The notes beneath the pieces are model-generated. The model worked only from the letters and a program-made list of their open reading frames with translations. It made no database searches and had not been told where the DNA came from. Positions 10,077 through 18,955 of a stretch of DNA of 64,000 nucleotides are shown piece by piece. Position numbers and translations under genes: made by a program. The stretch spans positions 3,224,001-3,288,000 of the forward strand of contig NZ_OX352321.1 of assembly GCF_947090775.1 (NCBI RefSeq). Reading direction: 5' to 3'. Numbering within the stretch: position 1 is the first letter of the stretch; every line of letters starts with the position of its first letter. The DNA comes from Pseudarthrobacter sp. MM222. GTDB taxonomy: Bacteria > Actinomycetota > Actinomycetes > Actinomycetales > Micrococcaceae.

Positions 10077-10705
10077 CAGGAGGTCCGTTCCGTGGGCTCA
10101 GTCAGTGGCTCGGGGCTGGTTCCGGGCAGGGCCGGCGGGGCAACCCAGCGCGGACCGTAGCCCCGAATCACGATGGTGCGGGGCTCGTCGTCGTCGTCGG
10201 TATCAAAGTCCAGGGTCACTTCGTCGGCGTCGGCTGCCCCAGGGGTAGGCGCGGCCGGGGCAGGTGCTACCGGGCCGGCGCCGCCGAGGGTGCGGACGAG
10301 GTCCACCTCAAGCCGGCTGTCGCTCAGGTGCTCCACCCGGCCCCGGCCCCACTCCACCACGGTCACAGCGCTGTCCATGGTGTTTTCGAGGTCAATATCG
10401 TCAATCTCGGAGGCGGACCCAAGCCGGTAGGCGTCGACGTGTACGAGGTCAGGACCGCCCGGCCGGGGGCCGTCGGGAAGGCTCGGATGGATGCGGACCA
10501 GCACGAAGGTGGGCGAGATGATCCCGGCGCGGACCCCCAGGCCTTCACCGAGCCCCTGCGTGAACGTGGTCTTCCCCGCCCCAAGCTCGCCCGTGAGGAC
10601 CAGCAGGTCTCCGGGTTCCAACTGCGCACCGAGGCCCGCGGCGAGGGCATGGGTCTGCTCGGCCGTCCGCACTTCCAGCGTCAGCTCCCACGCGGGGGCG
10701 CTCAC
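10076..10705 (-). CDS. tsaE: tRNA threonylcarbamoyladenosine biosynthesis ATPase TsaE
   Basis: P-loop ATPase needed for turnover of the TsaB-TsaD complex. The Walker A GELGAGKTT lies at 39-47, and the SPTF switch segment (IISPTFVLVRIH) and VEWGRGRVEHL are present. At 209 residues it is about 50 longer than usual, through an Ala/Pro-rich insert and a C-terminal part with a run of aspartates (DFDTDDDDEP). The GTG start overlaps the alr stop by 4 bases. Confidence 0.95.
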   Translation of the reverse strand: MSAPAWELTLEVRTAEQTHALAAGLGAQLEPGDLLVLTGELGAGKTTFTQGLGEGLGVRAGIISPTFVLVRIHPSLPDGPRPGGPDLVHVDAYRLGSASEIDDIDLENTMDSAVTVVEWGRGRVEHLSDSRLEVDLVRTLGGAGPVAPAPAAPTPGAADADEVTLDFDTDDDDEPRTIVIRGYGPRWVAPPALPGTSPEPLTEPTERTS

Positions 10706-11955
10706 TGTGCCGGCTCTCCGGCGCGGCGGGACTCCTCGTTGCCTGACTTCTCGTTGCCGGACTCCTCGTTGATGTAGCGGCGCGGCACCCGGGGGCTGAT
10801 CCGGGTGACGATCTCGTAGTTGTTGGTGCCCGCAGCCCGCGCCCAGTCCTCGGCGGTGGGTCCGCCGTCGGCACCGTTGCCGAAGAGCACCGCTTCGGAG
10901 CCGAGCACGCTGTGCCCGCCGGCGGAAACCTCCAGCGGGCCCAGATCGATCACCATCTGGTCCATCGCGATCCGGCCCACCACCGGGTAGTTCACGCCCT
11001 CCACTCGGACCGGTCCGCCGGTGGCGATGCGGGGGACGCCATCGGCGTAGCCGAGCGGAATGAGCCCGAGCGTGCTGCTGCCCGGGGTGCGGTAGTTCAG
11101 TCCGTAGGAGACGCCCTGGCCCGCAGGCACGTCCTTGCAGTGCGAGACGACCGTGCGGACCGTCATGGCGGGGCGCAGGCCCAATTCCGCGGAGCTCTGG
11201 CCTTCGAAGGGGGACAGCCCGTAGACGCCCAGGCCCACACGGACCAGGTCGAAATGCGTGTCGGGGCGGGACAGCGTTGCCGGAGTGTTGGCCAGGTGCC
11301 GCACCTCGGGGTCAACGCCGGCGTCCTGGGCGATCGCGAGGGCCACGCGGAATGCGGCGAGCTGGTCGTCGGTTTCGGGTCGCTCGGGTTCGTCGGCAAC
11401 GGCCAGGTGGGAGAAGATGCCCACGACCCGCAGCAGTCCCTGGTCCTGGTACTCCATGGCTTCGCCGACGAGGCCGTCCCAGGTGTTCAGGGTCGCGCCG
11501 TTGCGGCCGAGCCCGGTGTCCACTTTCAGGTGGACGCGGGCCGGCCGTTCCTGTTCGCGAGCCGCCGCAACTATCCGCTGCAGCTCCCAGCCGGAGCAGC
11601 CGATGTCGATCCCGGCGGCGACGGCGGCGGCAAAGTTGCTGTCAGAAGTGTGCAGCCAGGCCAGCAGCGGGGCCTCGATGCCGGCCGCCCGCAGTGCAAG
11701 GGCCTCGGAGATGTGGGCCACGCCGAGCCAACTGGCGCCCGCGCTGAGCACCGCACGGGCTACGGGCACTGCACCATGGCCGTAGGCGTCGGCCTTGACC
11801 ACCGCCATCACCTGCGCGGGCGAGGCGACGGCCGCGAGGCGCCGTACATTGTGCCGGATGGCCTCGAGATCGATCACTGCCGAGCGCTCTTCAGCGAAGG
11901 CAGGCTCGGCCTTCGAAGCGGAACGGAAGTCGCCGGTTGCTGCTGGAGAAGTCAC
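10702..11955 (-). CDS. alr: Alanine racemase
   Basis: PLP enzyme making D-alanine for peptidoglycan. Lys54 in VMAVVKADAYGHG is the PLP lysine, and the C-terminal domain carries the catalytic tyrosine segment GVSYGLNYR. The 417-residue protein ends with a low-complexity tail containing repeated SGNE units. The start is the GTG at 11953-11955, because a -10 box TAGAAT lies exactly six bases upstream and no ribosome site is seen. It is the first gene of the alr-tsaE-tsaB-rimI-tsaD operon. Confidence 0.96.
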   Translation of the reverse strand: MTSPAATGDFRSASKAEPAFAEERSAVIDLEAIRHNVRRLAAVASPAQVMAVVKADAYGHGAVPVARAVLSAGASWLGVAHISEALALRAAGIEAPLLAWLHTSDSNFAAAVAAGIDIGCSGWELQRIVAAAREQERPARVHLKVDTGLGRNGATLNTWDGLVGEAMEYQDQGLLRVVGIFSHLAVADEPERPETDDQLAAFRVALAIAQDAGVDPEVRHLANTPATLSRPDTHFDLVRVGLGVYGLSPFEGQSSAELGLRPAMTVRTVVSHCKDVPAGQGVSYGLNYRTPGSSTLGLIPLGYADGVPRIATGGPVRVEGVNYPVVGRIAMDQMVIDLGPLEVSAGGHSVLGSEAVLFGNGADGGPTAEDWARAAGTNNYEIVTRISPRVPRRYINEESGNEKSGNEESRRAGEPAQ

Positions 11956-11961
11956 TTAACG

Positions 11962-11967
11962 ATTCTA
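11962..11967 (-). promoter_or_regulatory. -10 box of leaderless alr
   Basis: TAGAAT on the minus strand, six bases before the alr GTG. A weak -35 (TTAAGC, 11986-11991) lies 18 bases upstream. The transcript would begin at or next to the start codon. Confidence 0.65.
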
Positions 11968-12026
11968 GGGGCGGGAGCGCATCCGGCTTAATTCTGCTGA
12001 GGTTGGGCATGCTCTCCGCTCCCGGG

Positions 12027-12248
12027 GGGACATGCCCATTGCTCGCGCCAACGAATGGGCACAACGGCATTATGCCCATCCCACAGCCCGGCCGGAGAGC
12101 ATGTCCCGCGGCACCAGACCCGGGCTCCCGCGCCACGCCGGAGGGACATGCCCATTGCTCGCGCCAACGAGTGGGGCACAACGGCATTATGCCCATCCCA
12201 CAGCCCGACCGGAGAGCATGTCCCGCGGCACCAGACCCGGGCTCCCGC
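12027..12248. repeat. Tandemly duplicated ~106 bp palindrome-rich intergenic element
   Basis: Copy 1 is 12027-12131 and copy 2 is 12143-12248, with starts 116 bases apart and only a few differences, including a one-base indel. Each copy contains nested inverted repeats (GCCCATT with AATGGGC at 12034-12040/12054-12060; GGGCA with TGCCC) and ends with CGGAGAGCATGTCCC. That last segment is roughly complementary to GGGCATGCTCTCCG at 12005-12018, just outside copy 1. This fills the 357-base gap between pfkB and alr; no gene is supported here because the period is not a multiple of three. Confidence 0.85.
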
Positions 12249-12313
12249 ACCGCACCTCTCCCCGCGGCAGCAGGGGCGTAACCGGAACAAGCGCCGAATT
12301 CAGCGAACGGCGG

Positions 12314-13405
12314 CTAGGCGTCGGAGAGGTGCGCGATGGTCGCCGTCGCCCGCCGCTGCGCCTCGGCCGGCACGTCGCGGACGATGTCGTCCAGGAAGCT
12401 GTAGCGGCGCAACCATTGGCTGCTCTGCCGTTCCTTCCGCGCGTTGGCGCGCTGCCACCAGTCGGCAATGTCGCCCCAGCCGGGCGCGGCCAGCGAACCG
12501 CCGACTTCCTGGACGGCCAGCGCGGCGCACAGGTTGGCGAAGCGCAGCCGGTCGCCGAGCGGCCAGCCCGCCAGGCAGCCGACGATGAAGGCTGCGCCGA
12601 AGCAGTCCCCGGCGCCGGTCGGATCATAGGCCGCGACCGGCAGGGACGGCACCCATTCCTCCTCGCCCGTTTCCGAGTCGACCGCCATCGCCCCCTGGGA
12701 ACCCAGCGTCACGACGGCCACCGGCACCTGGTCCGCCAGCGAATACAGCGCCGACCACGGATTGTCCCGTCCCGTGAACGCCATCGCCTCCTGCTGGTTT
12801 GGCATGAACGCGTGGAAGTACTTCAAATTGTCCAGCCGGGTCGAGGACCATGCCCCGGTGGGATCCCAGCCGACGTCGCCGAACAAGCGCACGCCGGCTT
12901 TGTGGGCATCGAGGGCCCAGGGCTCCACGTCCTCGTCGAGTCCGGCAACTGCGGCGAGCGCCGGTGGCGGCGTGCCGATCAGCTGGGAGGAGGTAACCGG
13001 CGCAGGATGACCATGAGTGACCATGGACCGGTCCTGCTCCACGCTGAGCGAGATCGTCACGGGAGAGTGCCAGCCCGATACCCGCCGGGAGAGGGAGAGG
13101 TCCACGTGCTCCTGCCCGGCCAAAATCTTCCAGTTGTAATCGCCGTAGCCGTCGTCGCCGAAGGCAGCCGCCAGGCCCGTCCGCAGACCCAGCCGCGCCG
13201 CGGCAATCGCCTGGTTGGCGACGCCGCCCGGGCAGCTTCCCATCCCCTCGCTCCAGATTTCGGTCCCGGCCACGGGCGCGTGCGGAAGCCCGGTGAAAAT
13301 GATGTCCTGAAACACCGTGCCCGTCAGAAGCAGGTCGAAACCCTCCGAAGCCGGGGATCGGACGGAGGAAAGCGGGTCGAAGCGCCGCGGCGGGGTCTCG
13401 TCCAT
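12314..13405 (-). CDS. PfkB/ribokinase-family carbohydrate kinase
   Basis: The 363-residue kinase has the N-terminal PfkB substrate region (GGVANQAIAAARLG, 60-73) and the C-terminal signature DPTGAGDCFGAAF (261-273) with catalytic base Asp267. The sugar substrate is not identifiable. The start at the ATG 13403-13405 is chosen because TAGTCT lies seven bases upstream; an open frame continues further but would overlap the divergent gene. Pairing with a divergent GH4 phosphoglycosidase suggests a shared carbohydrate-salvage role. Confidence 0.9.
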   Translation of the reverse strand: MDETPPRRFDPLSSVRSPASEGFDLLLTGTVFQDIIFTGLPHAPVAGTEIWSEGMGSCPGGVANQAIAAARLGLRTGLAAAFGDDGYGDYNWKILAGQEHVDLSLSRRVSGWHSPVTISLSVEQDRSMVTHGHPAPVTSSQLIGTPPPALAAVAGLDEDVEPWALDAHKAGVRLFGDVGWDPTGAWSSTRLDNLKYFHAFMPNQQEAMAFTGRDNPWSALYSLADQVPVAVVTLGSQGAMAVDSETGEEEWVPSLPVAAYDPTGAGDCFGAAFIVGCLAGWPLGDRLRFANLCAALAVQEVGGSLAAPGWGDIADWWQRANARKERQSSQWLRRYSFLDDIVRDVPAEAQRRATATIAHLSDA

Positions 13406-13412
13406 GTACGGC

Positions 13413-13418
13413 AGACTA
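13413..13418 (-). promoter_or_regulatory. -10 box of leaderless pfkB-family gene
   Basis: TAGTCT on the minus strand, seven bases before the ATG at 13405. No ribosome site is present between box and start. Confidence 0.55.
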
Positions 13419-13500
13419 CGCCGTCCAGGTGTGGCAGGAAAGACGCTCCCCCGCCCGACGGGGCGAGCCGCCAGCCCAGCCCGGCCAGCGCCGGTATGCA

Positions 13501-13506
13501 TAGACT
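13501..13506 (+). promoter_or_regulatory. -10 box of leaderless GH4 gene
   Basis: TAGACT, six bases before the ATG at 13513, with no Shine-Dalgarno. It is back to back with the kinase promoter, the two -10 boxes being about 83 bases apart. Confidence 0.6.
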
Positions 13507-13512
13507 GTCCGC

Positions 13513-14967
13513 ATGCGGCTTCTGATTGCCGGCGGCGGCGGATTCCGGGTTCCGCTGGTCTACCGGGCGCTCTGCTCCGGCCCCTTCGCGGGGCTGGTCC
13601 GGGAGCTGGTGCTGTACGACGTCGACGCCGGCCGGCTGGCCGCCGTCGACGCGGTCCTGTCGTCCCCGGAGGCATCCGGCGGCCTGTCCCCCGGGAACAG
13701 GCCCACGGTCCGTACCACCACGTCGCTGCCGGAGGCCCTCGACGGCACGGACATCGTGTTTGCCGCCATCCGCCCAGGCGGGACCGCGGGCCGGATGGCC
13801 GATGAGCGGATCGCCCTGGATCTGGGGCTCCTCGGCCAGGAGACCACGGGCGCCGGCGGCATTTCCTATGCGCTGCGGTCCATCCCCAGGATGCTGGAGC
13901 TCGCCGCGGAAATGCGCGAGCGCTGCCCGGAGGCATGGCTGCTGAACTTCACCAATCCTGCCGGGATGGTCACCGAGGCCCTGGTGCCGGTGCTCGGCCG
14001 CAGAGTCGTCGGCATCTGCGATTCAGCCGGCGGACTTGTGCACCGGGCCGCCCGGGCCGCCGGCGTTGCCTTGCCCGAGGGCAGTCTCGACGGCGTCGGC
14101 TACTACGGCCTCAACCACCTCGGCTGGCTGTACCGGCTGGAGTCCGGCGGCCGGGATGCCCTGCCCGGGCTGCTGGCGGACGCCGGGGCCCTCGCCGGCT
14201 TCGAGGAAGGCAGGCTGTTCCCGCGGGCGTTCCTCGCCGAACTCGGGTGCCTGCCGAACGAGTACCTCTATTACTACTACGAGACCGGACGTGCCCTGTC
14301 CGGCATCCGCTCCGCCGCCGAGACCCGCGGCGAGTCCATCGACCGGCAGCAAGCCGAGCTCTACCCGAGGCTCGCCGCGGCCGGGGCGGCGGCGTACCCG
14401 CTTTGGGAGGCCGCCCGCAGGTCCCGCGAGGAAGGGTACCTGGCCGAGGCCCGCCCGGCCGGCGAGCGCCGGGACGAGACGGACCTCGCGGGCGGCGGCT
14501 ACGAACGCGTGGCCCTGGCGGTCATGCGGGCGCTCTCCGGCGGCGGCCCTGCGGAGCTGGTCCTGAACACCCCGAATGCCGTGCCGGGGGCGGACGCCGC
14601 GGTCGCGGCGATTCCGGGTCTGCCCGCGGACGCCGTCGTCGAGGTCCCCTGCCGGGTGACGCCCGACGGCGTGGTGCCGCTCCCGCAGGAACGCCCGGCC
14701 CCCGCGCAACTCGCCCTGATACGGCGGGTTAAGGAGGTTGAACGGCTCGTCGTGCAGGCCGCCGGACCGGCAGGCCAGGACACCGGGCCGGCTTGGCCGG
14801 CAGCCGGAAACCCGCGGCGCGAAGCGGCCCTCGCCGCCTTCGCCCGTCATCCCCTCGTCGATTCAGAGGTGCTCGCGGCGAAGCTGCTCGCCGGTTATGA
14901 GGCCGCCTTCCCGGAACTGCGGCAGCTCTGGCACAGTGGCAACCTCAGCAAGGGTGGCGGCTCCTAG
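13513..14967 (+). CDS. Family 4 glycoside hydrolase (6-phospho-beta-glucosidase type)
   Basis: GH4 enzymes cleave phosphorylated disaccharides by an NAD- and Mn-dependent redox mechanism. The 484-residue protein starts MRLLIAGGGGFRVPL (NAD-binding Gly-rich loop) and contains TNPAGMVTEAL (147-157), GICDSAGG with Cys169 and GLNHLGW with His202. The Cys/His pair fits the metal ligands of the family. PNEYLYYYYE follows near the catalytic tyrosine. No PTS genes are visible nearby, so the phosphorylated substrate may be made by the divergent kinase or imported elsewhere. Confidence 0.9.
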   Translation: MRLLIAGGGGFRVPLVYRALCSGPFAGLVRELVLYDVDAGRLAAVDAVLSSPEASGGLSPGNRPTVRTTTSLPEALDGTDIVFAAIRPGGTAGRMADERIALDLGLLGQETTGAGGISYALRSIPRMLELAAEMRERCPEAWLLNFTNPAGMVTEALVPVLGRRVVGICDSAGGLVHRAARAAGVALPEGSLDGVGYYGLNHLGWLYRLESGGRDALPGLLADAGALAGFEEGRLFPRAFLAELGCLPNEYLYYYYETGRALSGIRSAAETRGESIDRQQAELYPRLAAAGAAAYPLWEAARRSREEGYLAEARPAGERRDETDLAGGGYERVALAVMRALSGGGPAELVLNTPNAVPGADAAVAAIPGLPADAVVEVPCRVTPDGVVPLPQERPAPAQLALIRRVKEVERLVVQAAGPAGQDTGPAWPAAGNPRREAALAAFARHPLVDSEVLAAKLLAGYEAAFPELRQLWHSGNLSKGGGS

Positions 14968-15500
14968 AGCGTGCGGTACATCAGGTGCAGTCCCACGTAA
15001 CCCAGCCGCGGGTGGAGGAAGGCCTCCGGGATGGTGGCGAGCACTTCGAAGCCCATCGACTTCCAGGCCGCCACCGCCCGGACGTTGCTCTCCACCACGG
15101 CGTTGAACTGCATGGCCCGGAAGCCGGCGGCCCGGGCCGCGTCCAGCGAGTAGGCGCAGAGTGCCCGTGCCAGGCCCTTGCCCCCGTGGGCGGGGTGCAC
15201 CATGTAGCCGGCGTTAGCCACGTGGCTTCCACCGCCGCCCTGGTTGGCGTGCAGCTCGCCGGTCCCGAGCACCACGCCGTCGAGCGCGCCTCGGCCGACG
15301 GCCACGAACGTCTGTCCGGGGGCCTGCTTAAACCACCGTTCACGGGCCTGTTCCTCCGGGGTGTCCGCGTCCCACGTGAAGGTCTCCCCCGCCCTGATGA
15401 CCGGCTCCAGGATCTCCCAGATGGCCGGCCAGTCCCGTGCGTTGGCCGGACGGATTTCCCATGCGCCGGCCTGGACCTCAGCGTCTTTAGTTGCACTCAC
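14964..15500 (-). CDS. GNAT-family N-acetyltransferase
   Basis: The start is the GTG at 15498-15500 (seven bases after TAATGT), giving 178 residues. The acetyl-CoA loop is in the region VHPAHGGKGLARALC, followed by the AMQFNAVVESNVRAVAAWKSMGF segment typical of the family. The substrate is unknown. Its stop overlaps the GH4 stop by 4 bases in convergent orientation, and it is divergent from mshA. Confidence 0.88.
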   Translation of the reverse strand: MSATKDAEVQAGAWEIRPANARDWPAIWEILEPVIRAGETFTWDADTPEEQARERWFKQAPGQTFVAVGRGALDGVVLGTGELHANQGGGGSHVANAGYMVHPAHGGKGLARALCAYSLDAARAAGFRAMQFNAVVESNVRAVAAWKSMGFEVLATIPEAFLHPRLGYVGLHLMYRTL

Positions 15501-15507
15501 AGCGGCC

Positions 15508-15513
15508 ACATTA
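15508..15513 (-). promoter_or_regulatory. -10 box of leaderless GNAT gene
   Basis: TAATGT on the minus strand, seven bases before the GTG at 15500. No ribosome site is seen. Confidence 0.5.
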
Positions 15514-15624
15514 GCAGCGGCCGGGGCGCTGTGACCGGCGCCTCGAAACAGCCTGTGAACCTCGCGGAACTTCAGGAGTAGTGTTTTATCGACATGCAGT
15601 TCCGGCCACAGAGGGAGGAGAAGG

Positions 15625-16911
15625 ATGTCACTGGTCCGCCGTGTCGCCTTCCTGTCCCTGCACACCTCGCCGATGGAGCAGCCCGGTTCCGGCGACGCCG
15701 GGGGCATGAATGTGTACATCCGGGCGCTGGCAGCGGCCCTTGCGGAAACCGGCGTCGAGGTGGAGATCTTTACCAGGTCCACGTCCGCCGGGCAGTCCGC
15801 CGTCGAACATCCTTCCCCGGGCGTGTGCGTCCACAACGTGCTGGCCGGCCCGCCGCGGAAGCTGCCCAAGGAGGAGCTGCCCGGACTGCTGCACAGCATG
15901 GTGGCTGAGATCGACAGGATTCGTCAGCTCCAGCCGCACGGCCGCTACGACGTGATTCACTCGCACTACTGGGTTTCCGGCGTGGCGGGGCTGGAGCTCG
16001 CCCGGCTGTGGGGCGTGCCGCTGGTGCACACCATGCACACCATGGCCAAGGTCAAGAACCTGCTGCTGGAGTCCGGCGAGCAGCCCGAACCGCGGCGGCG
16101 CGAGGACGGCGAACATCGGATCGTCGACGGCGCCACGCGGCTGATCGCCAACACCGGCACGGAAGCCGCGGAACTCGTCTCCCATTACAACGCGGACATC
16201 GACCACGTCGACGTGGCCCCGCCGGGGGTGGACCTGACTGTATTCACGCCGGCCTTCCGGAGCCGGGCCCGGGCGGACCATGGGGTGCCGCCGGGCCGTT
16301 TCCACCTGCTGTTTGCCGGCAGGATCCAGCGGCTCAAGGGACCCCAGATCCTGATCAAGGCCGCGGCACTGCTCCGTGAGCGACGCCCGGACATCGACCT
16401 GCAGCTGACCATTGTGGGCGCGGTCAGCGGGGCCAAGGACTTTGACTTGAAGACCCTGATCAGCTCTGCCGGGATGGACGACGTCGTCACCCACCACCCG
16501 CCGGTCAACGCGCCGAGGCTCGCCGCCTGGTACCGCTCGGCCGACGTCGTGGTGATGCCCTCGTACAGCGAATCCTTCGGGCTTGTGGCGCTCGAGGCCC
16601 AGGCCTGCGGGACCCCGGTGGTTGCGACCAAGGTCGGCGGGCTCTCCCGCGCGGTTTTCGACGGACGCACGGGACTGCTGGTGGAGGGCCACAAGCCCGG
16701 TGACTGGGCGGACGTCCTCGAGGCGCTGCACGATGACCCCGCCACGCGCCAGGATATGGGCCGGGCCGCGTCCCTGCATGCCCAGGGCTTCGGGTGGCAG
16801 CGGACCGCTGCTATCACCCTGGAGAGCTATCACACCGCGCTGAGCCAGTATTTTCGAAACCTGACCATCCCGGTGGGCCACACTCCCGCAGCCGGGGCAA
16901 CAGGCCGGTAA
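15625..16911 (+). CDS. mshA: D-inositol-3-phosphate glycosyltransferase MshA
   Basis: GT-B glycosyltransferase catalysing the first step of mycothiol synthesis, joining UDP-GlcNAc to inositol-3-phosphate. The 428-residue protein has the N-terminal [19 protein letters not shown] loop and IHSHYWVSG, and the C-terminal nucleotide-sugar site with [22 protein letters not shown] purine-rich ribosome site GAGGGAGGAG precedes the ATG at 15625. Inositol phosphate synthase lies 4 kb away and glmS/glmM, which feed UDP-GlcNAc, are in the same window. fhs follows after 59 bases. Confidence 0.95.
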   Translation: MSLVRRVAFLSLHTSPMEQPGSGDAGGMNVYIRALAAALAETGVEVEIFTRSTSAGQSAVEHPSPGVCVHNVLAGPPRKLPKEELPGLLHSMVAEIDRIRQLQPHGRYDVIHSHYWVSGVAGLELARLWGVPLVHTMHTMAKVKNLLLESGEQPEPRRREDGEHRIVDGATRLIANTGTEAAELVSHYNADIDHVDVAPPGVDLTVFTPAFRSRARADHGVPPGRFHLLFAGRIQRLKGPQILIKAAALLRERRPDIDLQLTIVGAVSGAKDFDLKTLISSAGMDDVVTHHPPVNAPRLAAWYRSADVVVMPSYSESFGLVALEAQACGTPVVATKVGGLSRAVFDGRTGLLVEGHKPGDWADVLEALHDDPATRQDMGRAASLHAQGFGWQRTAAITLESYHTALSQYFRNLTIPVGHTPAAGATGR

Positions 16912-16970
16912 CCCCGGGCCTGACACCACTGGCCGGAACACCCACCGACGCCACGAGCCGAAGGACACCG

Positions 16971-18731
16971 ATGTCTGACAACACCATCCCCGGAGGCCCC
17001 GAAGCCGCCGCAGCCCCTGCCACGCCCAGTGATCTGGAGATCGCCCAGCGGGCCGTGATGCGGCCGATCGAGGAGATCGCCGCCGCGGCGGGCATCAACC
17101 CTGACGCGCTGGAGTTCTACGGCCGCTACAAGGCCAAGATCGATCCGGCGAAGCTCGGGACCGGCGGGGCTGGCGGGGCCGGAGATGTCCGGGCGGACGG
17201 GGCGCCCCGTCCGGCCGGGAAGGTGGTGCTGGTCTCGGCCATGTCCCCCACACCTGCCGGCGAGGGCAAGTCCACCACCACCGTGGGGCTGGCTGACTCG
17301 CTGGCCCGGGCGGGACACAAGGTGATGATCGCGCTGCGTGAGCCGTCGCTGGGGCCCATTCTCGGCATGAAGGGCGGAGCCACCGGCGGCGGTTACTCCC
17401 AGGTGCTGCCGATGGATGAGATCAACCTGCATTTTACCGGCGACTTCCACGCCATCACTTCGGCGAACAACGCCCTGATGGCCCTCGTGGACAACCACAT
17501 CTTCCAGGGCAACGAACTGGACATCGACCCGCGCCGGATGACTTTCAAGCGGGTGCTGGACATGAACGACCGCTCGCTCCGGGAGGTCGTGATCGGCCTC
17601 GGCGGCCCGGCGCAGGGCATTCCGCGGCAGGACGGTTTCGACATCACCGTGGCCTCCGAGATCATGGCCGTGTTCTGTCTGGCCACGGATGTGGCGGACC
17701 TCCGGGAACGGCTCGGGCGGATCACCTTCGGCTACACCTACGACCGCCGGCCCGTCACGGTCGCCGACCTCGGCGTCCAGGGCGCGCTGACCCTGCTCCT
17801 CAAGGATGCGATCAAGCCCAACCTCGTCCAGACCATCGCCGGGACACCAGCGCTGGTGCACGGTGGCCCGTTCGCGAACATCGCCCACGGCTGCAATTCC
17901 CTGATCGCCACCCAGACCGCCCGCAGCCTCGCGGATATCGTGGTCACCGAGGCGGGCTTCGGCGCGGACCTGGGTGCGGAGAAGTTCATGGACATCAAGG
18001 CCAGGGTGGCCGACGTCGCCCCCTGCGCCGTCGTCGTCGTGGCAACCGTCCGGGCGCTCAAGATGCACGGCGGCATCGCCAAGGACCAGCTCAGGGAGCC
18101 CAACGTCGGGGCCCTGGCCGCCGGCGTCGCGAACCTCCAGCGGCACGTGCGGAACGTGGAGAAGTTCGGCATCACCCCGGTGGTGGCCATCAACAAGTTC
18201 GCCACCGATAGCCAAGAGGAGCTTGACTGGCTGCTGGACTGGTGCGCGACGGCAGGTGTCCAGGCCGCCGTCGCCGACGTCTGGGGCCGTGGCGGGGGTG
18301 GCGACGGCGGGGATGAGCTTGCCGCGAAGGTTGCCGCGGCCATCGACGCGCCGCACACCTTCCGGCACCTGTACCCGCTGGAGATGTCGGTGGAGGACAA
18401 GATCCGCACCATCGTGCAGGAGGTGTACGGGGCCGACGGCGTGGATTTCTCGGTGCCGGCGCTCAAACGGCTCGCGGAAATCGAGAAGAACGGCTGGTCG
18501 GGGTTCCCGGTGTGCATGGCGAAAACCCAGTACTCCTTCAGCGACGACGCCAGCCGGCTGGGCGCCCCGAAGGGCTTCACCGTGCACGTGCGGGACCTGA
18601 TCCCCAAGACCGGGGCCGGCTTCATCGTGGCACTCACCGGCGCGGTCATGACCATGCCGGGCCTGCCCAAGGTCCCGGCCGCGATGCGGATGGACGTCGA
18701 CGCCGAAGGCAACCCCGTCGGCCTCTTCTGA
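16971..18731 (+). CDS. fhs: Formate--tetrahydrofolate ligase
   Basis: Cytosolic ATP-dependent enzyme making 10-formyl-THF from formate. The 586-residue protein carries the P-loop TPAGEGKST at 94-102, the LREPSLGP segment and GGAxGGGYSQV motif, and ends with the conserved [16 protein letters not shown]. The ATG at 16971 follows AAGGA by five bases; earlier in-frame starts fall within mshA. It probably shares a transcript with mshA. A 32-bp tandem repeat array begins right after its stop. Confidence 0.97.
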   Translation: MSDNTIPGGPEAAAAPATPSDLEIAQRAVMRPIEEIAAAAGINPDALEFYGRYKAKIDPAKLGTGGAGGAGDVRADGAPRPAGKVVLVSAMSPTPAGEGKSTTTVGLADSLARAGHKVMIALREPSLGPILGMKGGATGGGYSQVLPMDEINLHFTGDFHAITSANNALMALVDNHIFQGNELDIDPRRMTFKRVLDMNDRSLREVVIGLGGPAQGIPRQDGFDITVASEIMAVFCLATDVADLRERLGRITFGYTYDRRPVTVADLGVQGALTLLLKDAIKPNLVQTIAGTPALVHGGPFANIAHGCNSLIATQTARSLADIVVTEAGFGADLGAEKFMDIKARVADVAPCAVVVVATVRALKMHGGIAKDQLREPNVGALAAGVANLQRHVRNVEKFGITPVVAINKFATDSQEELDWLLDWCATAGVQAAVADVWGRGGGGDGGDELAAKVAAAIDAPHTFRHLYPLEMSVEDKIRTIVQEVYGADGVDFSVPALKRLAEIEKNGWSGFPVCMAKTQYSFSDDASRLGAPKGFTVHVRDLIPKTGAGFIVALTGAVMTMPGLPKVPAAMRMDVDAEGNPVGLF

Positions 18732-18732
18732 C

Positions 18733-18860
18733 CCCTCCCGCACATCCGGCCCCACCCCCACCGACCCTCCCGCACATCCGGCCCCACCCCCACCGACCCT
18801 CCCGCACATCCGGCCCCACCCCCACCGACCCTCCCGCACATCCGGCCCCACCGCCATCGA
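18733..18860. repeat. Four tandem 32-bp repeats
   Basis: Four head-to-tail 32-bp units begin at 18733, 18765, 18797 and 18829. The first three are identical and the last has mismatches in its 3' third. Each reads roughly CCCTCCCGCACATCCGG followed by CCCCACCCCCACCGA. They start two bases after the fhs stop, show no spacers and are strongly strand-asymmetric (C-rich on plus). Confidence 0.93.
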
Positions 18861-18955
18861 CGGATCCGCTGGACCATTAGGTAAGACTTTGGACCGATCC
18901 GGAAAGTCTGTGGATAACTCCTGCATGGTCATCAAAATGGGTCCACAATTCCAGC

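Noticed and set aside
12032..13525. Open frames with repeated peptides across the duplicated element
   Set aside because: The repeat period (116) is not a multiple of three and most of the frame is antisense to the PfkB gene.
18733..18860. Possible CRISPR array
   Set aside because: Units are contiguous with no spacers and no cas genes are nearby.
16830..18935. 701-codon open frame on the minus strand
   Set aside because: Antisense to fhs and the tandem repeat array, His/Gly/Val-rich, with no recognisable motifs.
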